Shown: one piece after another, positions 54,861 through 64,000 of the stretch | Numbering within the stretch: position 1 is the stretch's first letter | Layout of the letters: each line of letters opens with the position of its first letter | Assembly: GCF_027943255.1 (NCBI RefSeq) | Contig: NC_072893.1 | Span: 57,630,001-57,694,000, forward strand | Source: Anastrepha obliqua | Lineage: Eukaryota; Arthropoda; Insecta; Diptera; Tephritidae | Length of the DNA stretch: 64,000 nucleotides | Direction: 5' to 3' | Notes under the pieces: generated by a model | Database searches by the model: none | What the model saw: the letters and a program-made list of their open reading frames with translations, nothing else | What the model was told of the DNA's origin: nothing | Translations under genes and position numbers: made by a program

Positions 54861-55069
54861 ATTACTTTCGTTGCAGTCCGAACAACGACTAATTGGACGA
54901 GTGTGTGAAATGAGCGGGCAGAATTCCGCTGGCCGTATCCCCGATTATGGGGCAGCCGAAATTACTCTCCTAATTTTGTGTCTGATGGGCAAACCTAGTA
55001 ATCTATCATGCAAACTTATTTCACAGAAATCATTTAATGCTAATTACAACAAACAACGGTAGTGGTTGT

Positions 55070-55485
55070 TGCGACATGAGTACACTTCTTGTTATAAAAA
55101 AACGAATTGTAAATCTAAAATCGAAGAAAAGAGTGGAATATCTGCAATTATTGGGAGATCTCCAGCATTCAAAATAATGAAATATTTCAAATGGCAACAG
55201 GTAGAGGAAATTTTTTTTAAATATAAACGTTGACCCAAGAATCGTGACACCCAATAATGCATAAATCTTTTGGAAAAACCGGAGAACCAATTATTAAACA
55301 ATAAAAAAATCACCGAAAATCAAAGGAATACAATGAATGAATTTTATAGCAGCGAAGAGTGGGTTAAAGCGATTAAAGTATGCGAAAATCTACATACGTG
55401 GATAAGCCAAATGACTTTTTGAAAAAATGCCATATTTATGGACGAGAATAAATACAATATATTTGGGTGAGATGGGTGAAGATTT
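55070..55485 (+). pseudogene. Tc1-like transposase fragment, strongly decayed
   Basis: The plus strand near 55395-55480 reads WISQMTF, then KNAIFMDENKYNIFG and DG, resembling the block around the first catalytic Asp (FTDENKYNIFGSDG type). Upstream, GRSPAFKIMKYF may be the second helix-turn-helix. Many stops; no ends. Confidence 0.5.
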
Positions 55486-55749
55486 GATTTGAAATTAATA
55501 AAGTTTAAGCTATTTTTGTCATAAATATAGTAATTTTTTTTGTTACTTATGTTTTTAGTGTTGTTGCCACTCATATCCTTCATTTCTAAGAAACAAATGC
55601 AATAAAATTGATTAGTGTAAATATTTTAATACCATAATACGTTTTATTTCCCAAAGTTACTGTTGCATTTAAAATTCGTTGATCCAGTGTATGTAAATTT
55701 GATATTTTAGGTTATGTTTTTTATAATTTTTTGCTTTTTGTCGGGACAG

Positions 55750-55965
55750 ACCAGCAAATCCATTGTACTGCGTTCGGGTTAATTTTTTAATTTTCTTTAA
55801 ATCTACCCGACCTCCGAAGAAATCTGAGTAGTTCTTGTGGTTTTTAACACATCAGTGCCAAAGACCTCAAGCCTGATGCGAGGGAAGGCCAGGCAGACGC
55901 ACAGAAAATGGTCCACATGCTGGGCATGTGCTTCGCCCATAGAAAGTGGCTCGTCAGTGGCCCCG
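55750..55965 (-). pseudogene. Non-LTR retrotransposon C-terminal fragment
   Basis: Minus strand: AQHVDHFLCVCLAFPRIRLEVFGTDVLKTTRTTQI before a stop near 55800. This is the same C-terminal block as at 25620-25760 (DHFLCERPTFARARLRVL), so it is the end of a related I/R1-like element. Confidence 0.68.
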
Positions 55966-56016
55966 TTTATAGAATAGCAACACTTTTTTTGGGACCATTG
56001 AAATTTTTAACGCATA

Positions 56017-56180
56017 CACAAGGTGGCGACAAAAGAAATAACCCTATGGGAAGGTTTATAATTTTTGCAAATGGCGTCGTACTTCTGTCTGTGAGCTAGA
56101 CAACTGCAGTACACATCATCACTCAAAATATTTATTCAGTAAAAAAGTATTCAAAAACAGATTAATTTTGTGCCACCCTG
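56017..56180. mobile_element. Mariner-type MITE, copy 2 (about 164 bp)
   Basis: CACAAGGTGGCGACAAAAGA on the left and, inverted, CAGGGTGGCACAAAATTAA on the right; TA outside both. TTTTTGCAAATGGCGTCGTAC near the left matches CTTTTGCAAATGACGTTGTAC of copy 1 (23894-24126). Confidence 0.78.
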
Positions 56181-56224
56181 TATGTCTAACACTAGCTTAA
56201 GGGTTATTGACTTAGAACGCCGCT

Positions 56225-56815
56225 TAATAATGTGGAAATAAGACCATTCGAAAAAGCATTCCACCATTATAAATTTTCTATTTTTAAAAACGAAAACAAT
56301 ATTAATTTTTTTGCTATACAAAAAAATAAAAACCTGCAAAAAGTGGCGATTACGTTGCACCTCTTCAGTATCTTATCAATTAAACCCCTCGACGAAAATT
56401 GAGAGAATTTTCTTATTTCAAACCGCTTTGGCCTTGTTTAAGGGCAGAAAGTGATCTTAGAAGAGTTTGTTTGTTTTTGTTTTGAAATTTGTTTTTGTTG
56501 ATTTGATTTTTTTGTATCTGGAAATTACTTCCTTAATAGTTTGCTTATGTTCAAAGTATATTTTGTCACAATTGAGGGATGTGACCAACCTTTTCAACTG
56601 AGAGGTAACAGATCGCCATTTGTATCAATATTGATTGTGCAATTTATACAATCATTTCAACGAAAAAGCATCCGCGAATTTCAAGCAAATCTTGGCTGTA
56701 ATGAAAAATGTCTACATATTTAATGAATTGCGCACAACTAACGGCGCGTCATACTCAACGCTAAGAAATAAAAACGAGCAAAACCAAAAACACGTAAACA
56801 AATTATACAAAAGAA
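56225..56815 (+). repeat. Unclassified repeat family R, copy 5
   Basis: Ordered blocks TAATAATGTGGAAATAAGACC, GGCGATTACGTTGCACC, GAGGGATGTGACCAACC, CAACGAAAAAGCATCCGCG and GCGCACAACTAACGGCGCG match the other copies, closest to copy 1 in its second half. Confidence 0.78.
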
Positions 56816-58179
56816 GCACCGTGAATGGCAAGCGCTCTATATGAGTACAACAATCAGCATTTCTCTGCAACAACAATAGCAATCAACTGGCAGTGTACAG
56901 CTGCATGGGCTATAATAATTCGTTGTGCAGTTGCTACATTTGCTGAGACTGGCTTTTTGGTGGTGCAGAAACCGGTTCAAACAAGATCGTTCTTGAACGA
57001 ATGGGTTTTAAAGGGAGTGTGGCGGTGGTATGAGGTGTGGCAAGTTTGTTTGTGAGAAGGGAATGAATACTGGGCTGCAAATTGATAAATGTATGTATGT
57101 ATATAAGTATATAATTGCACATAAATACTCGCACGGGCATAGGAATGAAAATATACTCGGTTATTGCGCATTTATTTTTTTTATTAACTCAGCGTTTCAT
57201 GCAAAATGTCGTACTAGTTCGAGAGTGTCTGCAATTGTACCAGTTGCAAAATTACCTATTAGAGTTGCATGCAAAACAAATATTTTTCTATTACTTATTG
57301 CAATAATTCTCAAAATTTTAGGAATACACGAAATTAGGTGTACGTGAAAATAAATCTTGATGGATTCAGTTATCTGTTGTTTTGTTTTGTTCATTAGGAA
57401 CCAGTGCATTAAATGGTCTAAAATTGATGCATTAACTGGTAGAAGCTGACTACATCGTGCAATGGAAATGGAAAATTGAGAGTTCGTATGAGATCATAAA
57501 TGGATGTGATTAGAATTAACAAAGGAAATACTATTGGTATTTTTTATGGAATTTTCTAATTACATTTTTAAATTTTCTAATGAAATTTATTGAGAATTTT
57601 TTAATGAAATTTTAGAATTTTTTAATGAAATTTTTAATTTTTTAATGAAATTTTAAAATTGTTTAATCAGTTTTTAATTTTTTAATAAAATTTTTAAATT
57701 TGTAATGAGTTTTTTTAATATTTTTCTATATCGTCTAAACAGCCAATTTTATTCACGTAGCGTGCTTACATATTCGCCCACCATTCATTCCTCAAAAATT
57801 ATATGTAAGTATAATTAGACATGCATACATACATACATACCAAGTAGGGCAACTCCTATGAATGGTCGTATACGTACGTGCACAGCTTTACAAGCCCATG
57901 CAATATACACGCCGTGGTACATATTCGAGTATGAAAATGCGAACGAAAAAATCAATACTTACCGCACAAAACCTTGAGTAACCAACTGAATGATTTCATT
58001 TGGCCGCTGTTATTTGGTGTTTGGGTTACAATTGGCGTTGAATGCTAACGAGTTTTACTGCTCAAAGGAAACTTTTGAATTAGCAGGAATCATTCTATGA
58101 ATTTTTTTAAGTTTAATTGAGGACTTATGAGACGCATTTGTCTTGATGACAGTACTTATTATAAGGGGATTTAGCACTG
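56816..58179. other. No gene recognised; AT minisatellite and microsatellites
   Basis: Open frames of 60-105 codons are unsupported. GTAT at 57088-57102 and (CATA)n at 57822-57841 are microsatellites. 57541-57725 is a degenerate minisatellite listed separately. Confidence 0.5.
57541..57725. repeat. Degenerate AT minisatellite
   Basis: Six to eight irregular repeats of about 18-24 bases built on AATTTTTTAATGAAATTT, e.g. near 57597, 57620 and 57640. It has almost no G or C. Confidence 0.85.
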
Positions 58180-58990
58180 CGACCCAAAAAATCGGTTGTG
58201 CTTCTTCATGGATTCAGAGTATTTCTATGAGCTCAACTTCCTCAATACATTTTAGTAATCGCCCTATTTTATTAAGTTTTACTTCATTCTATGGTAAAAT
58301 ATGTTTGTCCCGCTTATGCATCAGTGCCGCGCACGTTGCCAACATATGTTTGGCGGTTTTATCGCCCTACCTACAGAACTTACAAGTTCCATTGGAGTAT
58401 TTTCCTAGGTTGGTAAGATGAGGATTCAATTTATAATTCCTGTGATGTTTCTAAAATTATTCTTATTTAATTCCATGTCATCTTTAAATCGGTTCAGGTT
58501 AAATCTACTTCATTAAATTGATTTTGAATGCGTTAAACCCAGTAGGCTGTCCGATATTCAGCTTATCAAGACATTCCAGCACCAGTTTTGATGCGTTCTG
58601 GAAAGAGTTGAGAAGCATGACTGGTGCTAGGCTATCAGTAAGGATGGATATGCTTCTGTTATTATCAGTGAGCGCATCTTTTCATTCCGTAGGTATACTT
58701 CCGCTTGAAATATACCTGTGTATACTTCCAAGTATCTTTTCTTGGATTCGCAGGCACTTTCCTCCTCGTTGAGAAATCCGTCCTCGCACCATGTTGCCAT
58801 GTTCTGGTTTAGCTTCTTGGTTTCTGTTAACCCTTCGCAGGGCTTAATATTGCCCAGCTCAGTCTTGAAGCGTTTGATTAAACTGGAAATCGGCAGCATC
58901 ATGTCTAATGGGATTGAGATGTCAGTGGTTAGATCAGCAAGAATATCAAACTTCTTGCGATTTTCATGAGCACCTGAGGCAATGTTTGCT
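58180..58990 (-). pseudogene. R1/I-like non-LTR fragment (RNase H and zinc knuckle)
   Basis: Minus strand. FKTELGNIKPC and NMATWCEDGF lie at 58900-58780, where the usual TDGS is altered. IFQAEVY (about 58706) holds the Glu. A frameshift follows, then NRSISILTDSLAPVMLLNSF and ASKLVLECLDKLN (58650-58540, Asp in TDS). After a gap, CKFCR ... DKTAKHMLATCAALMHKRDKHI (58385-58305) is a Cys-Cys-His-Cys C-terminal knuckle. Multiple frame breaks. Confidence 0.72.
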
Positions 58991-59599
58991 GTGATTGTTC
59001 TGGGTATTAGTCCTCCTCGCTTGGGAGGTTAGCATGTGAAGAAGTGTGACTGTTATTTAGTAATATTGGTGTGCATCCCAAACTTTTTCCTTCAATTGAT
59101 TTTCAAAAAAATTTAAAAAAATTTTCATCAACACTTTTAATTTTTTAGTGAGAGTTTTGAGAAAATCTGGTTAAGCAGTTTTCTAACTTTAAGATCAATA
59201 ATATTCAATTATATTATTAGCTTAATGTTCATGAACGGGTTAATTGTTTATACTTGGTCGACGAGGAGTTATTTTTTTTTACCTATTTTTTTACCTGAGC
59301 TATTTTTCATACATTTTTACAACTTTAGGTTAAAATAAAAACGATGCTTTTGCTGTTTTCATTGGGGGAGGTTTTTTTTTACGTGACGGGTCTCAAACTC
59401 ATCGCACAACCAGATATCTTTAGTTGCTTTGTCTACTCATTAGCTCGCTCTCAAACGGGTGTTCCCAGAGGATACTTGGGTGAAGCCCGAAGTTGTGAGC
59501 TGCTTGGACCGTTTGCAGAAGAATCGTCCTTGAACGTGAATGGCGTTCAGGTATTTTCCCACTTAGGTGGACTTCTATACATGGAAGCATCCTCTTAAC
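58991..59599. other. No feature recognised
   Basis: AT-rich left half. 59460-59600 is less AT-rich and could be upstream retrotransposon sequence of the fragment that follows, but I cannot show it. Confidence 0.4.
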
Positions 59600-60055
59600 A
59601 TACACTTTATAAGGCTTACATCATGCCCGTATGTCCGTCCTTTCATATGGCTCACAAGAGTAGACACTGACAATATACGATGAGGCGTCCCATGGAGTGT
59701 TTGAGAGGAAGATTCTGCGGAAGATTTTTTGACCTTTGGACGTTGGCAACGGCGAGTACCGAGGATATAGATGGAGCACAGCGAATAAAGATCCTGCGGT
59801 GTCGTCAACTAGGCCATGTCGTCCGAGTGGATTTGTTTTCTGCTGGGGCTCTGAAAATATTCGGTGCGGTACCAGCTGATGGTAGCAAAGGAAGAGGAAT
59901 GCCTACTCTGTGTTGGAAAGGTAGAGCAGGACTTGGCTTCTCATTGTGTGTCCAACTGGCGTCGGGTAACATGATAAAGAAAGGAATGGCGCGCTTTGTT
60001 AAACTCTCCCAAAACCTCTTAAGTGGCTATCGCGTCAATCGAGAAGAAAATCAGT
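59600..60055 (+). pseudogene. RTE-like retrotransposon 3' fragment
   Basis: Follows the element at 9062-10005 from its TLYKALIMPILTYG region. Here ACTTTATAAGGCTTACATCATGCCC, then GVFERKILRKIF with a TGA after it, VGNGEY, AATAAAGATCCTGCGG, GGTGCGGTACCAGCTGATGG, GGCGCGCTTTGTTAAACTC and a GTGGCTATCGCGTCAATCGAGAAG 3' end. Frameshifted and with stops; reverse transcriptase core absent. Confidence 0.8.
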
Positions 60056-61084
60056 ATACGATGCCAGCAATTTTTTACAGAAACAGTCTAAAATGAAATG
60101 GAACTATTAGAGCACCTTCCTGTACTATCTAAATACATAAGTATATTGTGAAGAAGGCAGTTTGTGAAACCTCGAGCATCTGAAAGAAGTATGAGTGTGA
60201 TTTCCGAATTACGATGATGAGGCCTTTATTCCACGATTTTATCTCTCTAAAACGTTCTTCCTATAACTTGCCCAAAATGCGAAAAGAAGGTTAGCCAAAA
60301 TTCGGTAGTCGAGTTATTTTTGATTTCTGTACAATCTCAATCACATCAATTGTGATACGGCTGCAATTACGCTTAATCGCTATCTCTGTGGATTGCCCTG
60401 GACGTGGCGATGAATCCACCCCAGGTGTAGGCAATCGTATCTTAGCCTGCAGTATCTTCAACGAGTCTAGGCCGATACCGACTGTAAAATTACACCCTTC
60501 CGCGTTTTCAGAACAGGTATTTCTTTTGGGTCGCGAATATACATATGTACTAGCCAAAAACGTATAAGAAGAAGCTGATGGGACTCCTACCAGCGCTTGG
60601 AGGTGTAAACCTTTGTTCTTTCACTGATATAATATGTATATCTAGGAGCAATTTTGGGTAGAAAACTAGCGTGAAAGACTTATGTGGAGCTGAAGGTAAA
60701 GCGAGCGTTTAAAGTTTTTGGACAAAGTGCGAAAATATTTAGTAAAATTTTGGATCTGAAACCATCTTTTGTTTTTGGATATTTTGCATCAATATTTAGA
60801 CCAATGTGGCAATGTGTGGCATATGCTCCACCTAGGGAGCCACGGGTGAAATTATATATTTATAATGTGGCTGTAGTATAATGTTCAAGAAACCTGATTA
60901 AATCTACGGCTTCAATGCTGATCCCACGTTAGAAAAGCATGGAACAAACTCAGCAGTAGCTTTGACCTTTTTTTTGACTCGCAAGGATCTAAAGGTTCAA
61001 CAAGAAATGACGAAGACAAGACAAGAAATGACGCTAGCATTCTTATGGACTGTGGTACGATGTTCGAACTCTCGAACTAAGAAA
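60056..61084. other. No recognised element; one odd open frame
   Basis: An 88-codon minus frame at 60557-60291 contains CNFTVGIGLDSLKILQAK and PTPGVDSSPRPGQSTEIA; the opposite strand is also open for 71 codons. I recognise neither. The rest of the stretch shows nothing supportable. Confidence 0.4.
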
Positions 61085-61460
61085 TTTTTTTTATTTTTTT
61101 TTTATTTATTAAAAGAGTAACAATTATAAATAACTATTCCACTTAAAGAGCTAAAGCACTGGCTACTATGGCCTTCGGCTATTAGTATAATAAAGATGAC
61201 AGAGTGTCTTATATCCTTAACTTACATCTAGATACATAGTCACAAATCTTATTTAAATTGTATACCGTTGTCTGTTTGAGGAGTTCCGATGGTTTGATGC
61301 TTGAGGAAAAGGATGCTCTGATATTTTGTAGGGAAGGACAAGTATCTATCAGATGAAGTGTAGTAAATTCGTTGGAGCCACAAAAAGGGCATGTAGGCTT
61401 CGGTGAACCGCTGAGCAGGTGGGCATGTGTCATGAGTGTGTGACCGATTCTCAGTCGAAA
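61085..61460 (-). pseudogene. Non-LTR retrotransposon C-terminal zinc-knuckle fragment
   Basis: Minus strand frame 61433-61209: MTHAHLLSGSPKPTCPFCGSNEFTTLHLIDTCPSLQNIRASF, with Cys-Cys-His-Cys spacing as in the C-terminus of I-like retrotransposons. RIGHTLMTHAHLL is readable just upstream. The remainder to 61085 is a poly-A-rich 3' region on the minus strand. Only this tail remains. Confidence 0.72.
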
Positions 61461-61890
61461 CTAAGAAATTATTTGGACAGATTGTGCCAGAAGTTTACCG
61501 CAAGAAAATGCAGTAGTGAGATCCAGAATATTCTTTAGAAGTTTTGTCCAAATATTTAATCAAGAGCAGTCGTCGGACCGAAAAAGGTACTGGTGTTGGA
61601 TGGCATCTGGAGGATCGTAGGTGGCGCGAATGCCGAGGTTGAATTTGAAATAACAGCAAAGCTGCGTTATTGGCAATGGAAAAACTCTTACCTGCTCAAA
61701 ACTTTTAGCAGAAATGCAAGTTGTGGGTAAATTTCTGCGCGAGTTGAATTGACGAACTTGAATCTGGAGCTCAAATGATCTGAGAAGACCAATGCAGTCC
61801 TCCTCATCATCCTCTACAATTTCGAAAAGGCGTAAATACCTTTTCTTGGTATTCTATATTATATTTATCAAAAATCTACTTTATATATTA
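61461..61890. other. No feature recognised
   Basis: About 430 bases, moderately GC. No motif or repeat identified. Confidence 0.4.
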
Positions 61891-62221
61891 TATATAGATA
61901 ATTGGCGCGTACACCCTTTTTGGGTGTTTGGCTGAGCTTATCGTCCTATATGTGGCGTGCGTCTTGACGTTGTTCCGCAAATGAAGGCACCCACAATTTC
62001 AAGCCGACTCCGAACGGCAGACATTTTTTTATTTTTATGAGGAGCTTTTTCATGGCAGACAAACACTCAGCAGACAAATACTGCCTTTGCCTGTCGAGGG
62101 GCGACCGCTATTAGTAAAAGCTTTTTTTTTTAATTTTGGTGTTTCACCGAGATTCGAACCTACGTAGTCTCTGAATTCCGAATGGTAGTCACACATCAGA
62201 ACATTCGGCTACGGCGGCCGA
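61891..62221 (-). mobile_element. tRNA-derived SINE, full length
   Basis: Minus-strand copy with all parts. The head lies at 62221 (CGGCCGCCGTAGCCGAATG), the B box GGTTCGAATCTCGG at about 62145-62158, then GGTGAAACACCAAAATTAA, GCGGTCGCCCCTCG, the body blocks, AAGGGTGTACGCGCC and a TATATA tail at 61891-61905. A small duplication (GCAGACAAACACTCAGCAGACAAATAC) sits at 62055-62082. Confidence 0.9.
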
Positions 62222-63510
62222 TTACTTAATTAAATATCCTTAGAATGAAGAGAATTTGAAGAAAAAATCATTTACAAAACATACAGGATAAATGGCAACC
62301 ATATACTTACGCAAATATTCATGAAAACAGAGATTAACAACAATAACATATTTGTTAAAATCCACTGTAAATCCACCATCTATTCCATTTTATTTAGGGT
62401 ACAAAATACAAAATCGCCAACAAAAGCTTTTATGTTTTCTACACAAAGCGATTTTCATTTGCTTATCAGATTATCACTATCATTTAAGAGACTTACATTT
62501 GTATTCCCAAAGCGTTGCGTGTAGAGCTCCATAAATGATTTGAATTTTGTAGTGAAAATTTCATTTAATTTTAACCTCAACACGCATTCACACATATGCA
62601 TGTACACATCCACACATATGCACAAAAGCCTACTTATTGTAACTAAATACAAACAATAAAACAGAATATTCCTAATGTAGTCTTCTCGGCCGACGTAGTA
62701 TGTTTTAATCTTGTTAGCGTGCTGACCCTCGCTGCAGCGGATTCATATGGTCAGCCCCTTTGACCTCGGCAAATGAGTGTACGTATTTCCGGATCAAATC
62801 CCATCTTCTCTAGCACGCTTGCACCACTTTACCGCCACTCTGGCGGTGAAACGACAAGTGACTGCTGTTTATATGCGATTTGTGGCCTTAAGTCCTATTT
62901 ATACAGCACTCTTAGTTGTTACAAATAAATTCATATACTTACTTGCCATGTAAATATATATCCGATTAGATGCGTGTACGTACATATGCATGCACGCGTG
63001 TGTGTGTTTTGTTTTTGTTTATTGTGGTTGTTGATGATTGTAATGGTTGTCCTTGCAATGTTTCTAAAATAAACTCGTTCAGGTCCTCCTCACATTGTTT
63101 GAAATTGAATTGTATGTGATTCTATTATTTTTGGCCATAGTAAAGCCTTGCCACATTGGTAACACTGAAATCAGTTTGTAAATGGTAGCTGCCCTGCAAG
63201 AACAGCGTCAGAGCTGAACAAATTTTGCCAACATTTAGCACAAAGTTTATATCAGTTTCTTGAGGGCGCTATGACAAAACTGATAACAATTATGTATGCG
63301 TGAGTTTGTGTCTCTCTCTAATAAATGCATACCCTACAAGGCAGCTGACTATTATATAAGCACTCATATTATCATCATCACTGTCCTCATCAAACTACAC
63401 ATTTTTGTCCTAGCCATGGGAAAGTTCTGATAGTTTCCCCTTGTCGGTGTGATATTCTATCTCTCTTTTACCAATAGCAATTTCTTATAACTGAATAATA
63501 TATCTACTAT
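62222..63510. other. No gene recognised
   Basis: Contains GT/CATA-rich tracts (62970-63010) and unremarkable frames. 62690-62840 is less AT-rich and includes GGATCAAATCCC, a weak B-box lookalike, but without a partner A box that I can place. Confidence 0.45.
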
Positions 63511-63820
63511 GCCGCCGTAGCCGAATGGGCTGGTGCGTGATTACCATTCGGAATTCACAGAGAGGGCGTTGGTTCGAATCTCGGTGAAAGCAAAATTAAT
63601 AAAAAACATTTTTCTAATAGCGGTCGCCCCTCGGCAGGCAATGGCAAACCCCCGAGTGTATTTCTGCCATGAAAAAGCTCCTCATAAAAATATCTGCCGT
63701 TCGGAGCCGGCTTGAAACTGTAGGTCCCTCCATTTGTGGAACAACATCAGGACGCACACCACAAATAGGAGGAGGACCTCGGCCAAACACCTAACAGAAG
63801 TGTACGCGCCAATTATTTAT
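63511..63820 (+). mobile_element. tRNA-derived SINE, full length (best copy)
   Basis: Starts GCCGCCGTAGCCGAATGGG; the A box is TAGCCGAATGGGC (63518-63530). The B box GGTTCGAATCT is at 63571-63581. These are internal RNA polymerase III promoter elements, as in tRNA. The tRNA-unrelated body (CTAATAGCGGTCGCCCCTCG to GTGTACGCGCC) is followed by TAATTATTTATTTTTTTT. It has no coding capacity and would rely on a LINE for movement. About eight copies lie in this window, in both orientations. Confidence 0.93.
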
Positions 63821-63963
63821 TTTTTTTTTTTTATGGTCTAAACTACTCATTTTCGTCATCAAAAAGTAATCAGCACAAACTCCTCATTTTCGTTAAAAAG
63901 TAATCAGGCTGAGGAGTTTCGTTAAATAGTTTTATTTAGAAATTATAAAATTTATATTTTGCA

Positions 63964-63984
63964 TTGAGATTCGAACTCACGAAT
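63964..63984 (-). other. Isolated B-box-like motif
   Basis: GCATTGAGATTCGAACTCACG reads CGTGAGTTCGAATCTCAATGC on the minus strand, a B-box match. It may be the head of a second SINE type cut by the window edge. No A box is visible within the window. Confidence 0.35.
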
Positions 63985-64000
63985 TTTCAATATTTTTTTG

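Noticed and set aside
62145..62221. tRNA-like A and B boxes as a true tRNA gene
   Set aside because: The same boxes recur with a conserved tRNA-unrelated body and tail, so they are SINE heads; no cloverleaf with an anticodon stem is formed that I can see.

Overview
The window looks like intergenic or intronic DNA from a fly genome. A tephritid (true fruit fly) is my best guess. The reasons are low GC, many (CATA)n/(GTAT)n microsatellites, spliceosomal introns inside element genes, a dense mix of mariner, Tc1-like, PIF/Harbinger, Helitron, hAT-like and R1/RTE-type non-LTR elements, and a tRNA-derived SINE family present about eight times. The species call is inference; the eukaryotic, insect-like transposon content is read directly. 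I found no single-copy host gene, no true tRNA or rRNA gene and no CRISPR array.

Layout. 0-10 kb: SINE pieces, a nearly intact mariner (2538-3829), a Tc1-like remnant split by a DD37D element (5372-6960), a fold-back MITE (7620-8046), an RNase H-bearing non-LTR fragment and an RTE-like reverse transcriptase fragment. 10-20 kb: a SINE split by a hAT-like MITE with an 8-bp target duplication, a deleted mariner inserted in a SINE tail, a three-level nest (RTE-like tail > unclassified element > Tc1-like element with intron) and a decayed irritans-like mariner. 20-30 kb: sparse DNA, then Tc1-like, mariner, MITE and several non-LTR fragments, then a mellifera-type mariner. 30-38 kb: a decayed copy of a multi-copy arthropod protein family of unknown function, two deletion derivatives of a DD41D element (one inside a Tc1-like element) and a palindromic SINE. 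38-44 kb: a long decayed R1-clade retrotransposon and an oppositely oriented R1-like fragment. 44.8-47.8 kb: a PIF/Harbinger element with an undamaged three-exon MADF/BESS accessory gene and a 5'-truncated transposase. 48-64 kb: non-LTR fragments, a Tc1-like remnant, a non-autonomous Helitron with internal tandem repeats, a 1.5-kb duplicon matching 41.9-43.5 kb, and two full-length SINEs.

The genes do not form a pathway. They are transposases and retrotransposon proteins at different stages of decay. The most useful content is stratigraphic: nested insertions, a duplicated block sharing a SINE insertion, and stepwise internal deletions allow relative dating. The least-explained pieces are the decayed arthropod family at 30.56-31.79 kb, the five same-orientation copies of an unclassified repeat (27-57 kb), and the unclassified element at 14.96-17.33 kb.
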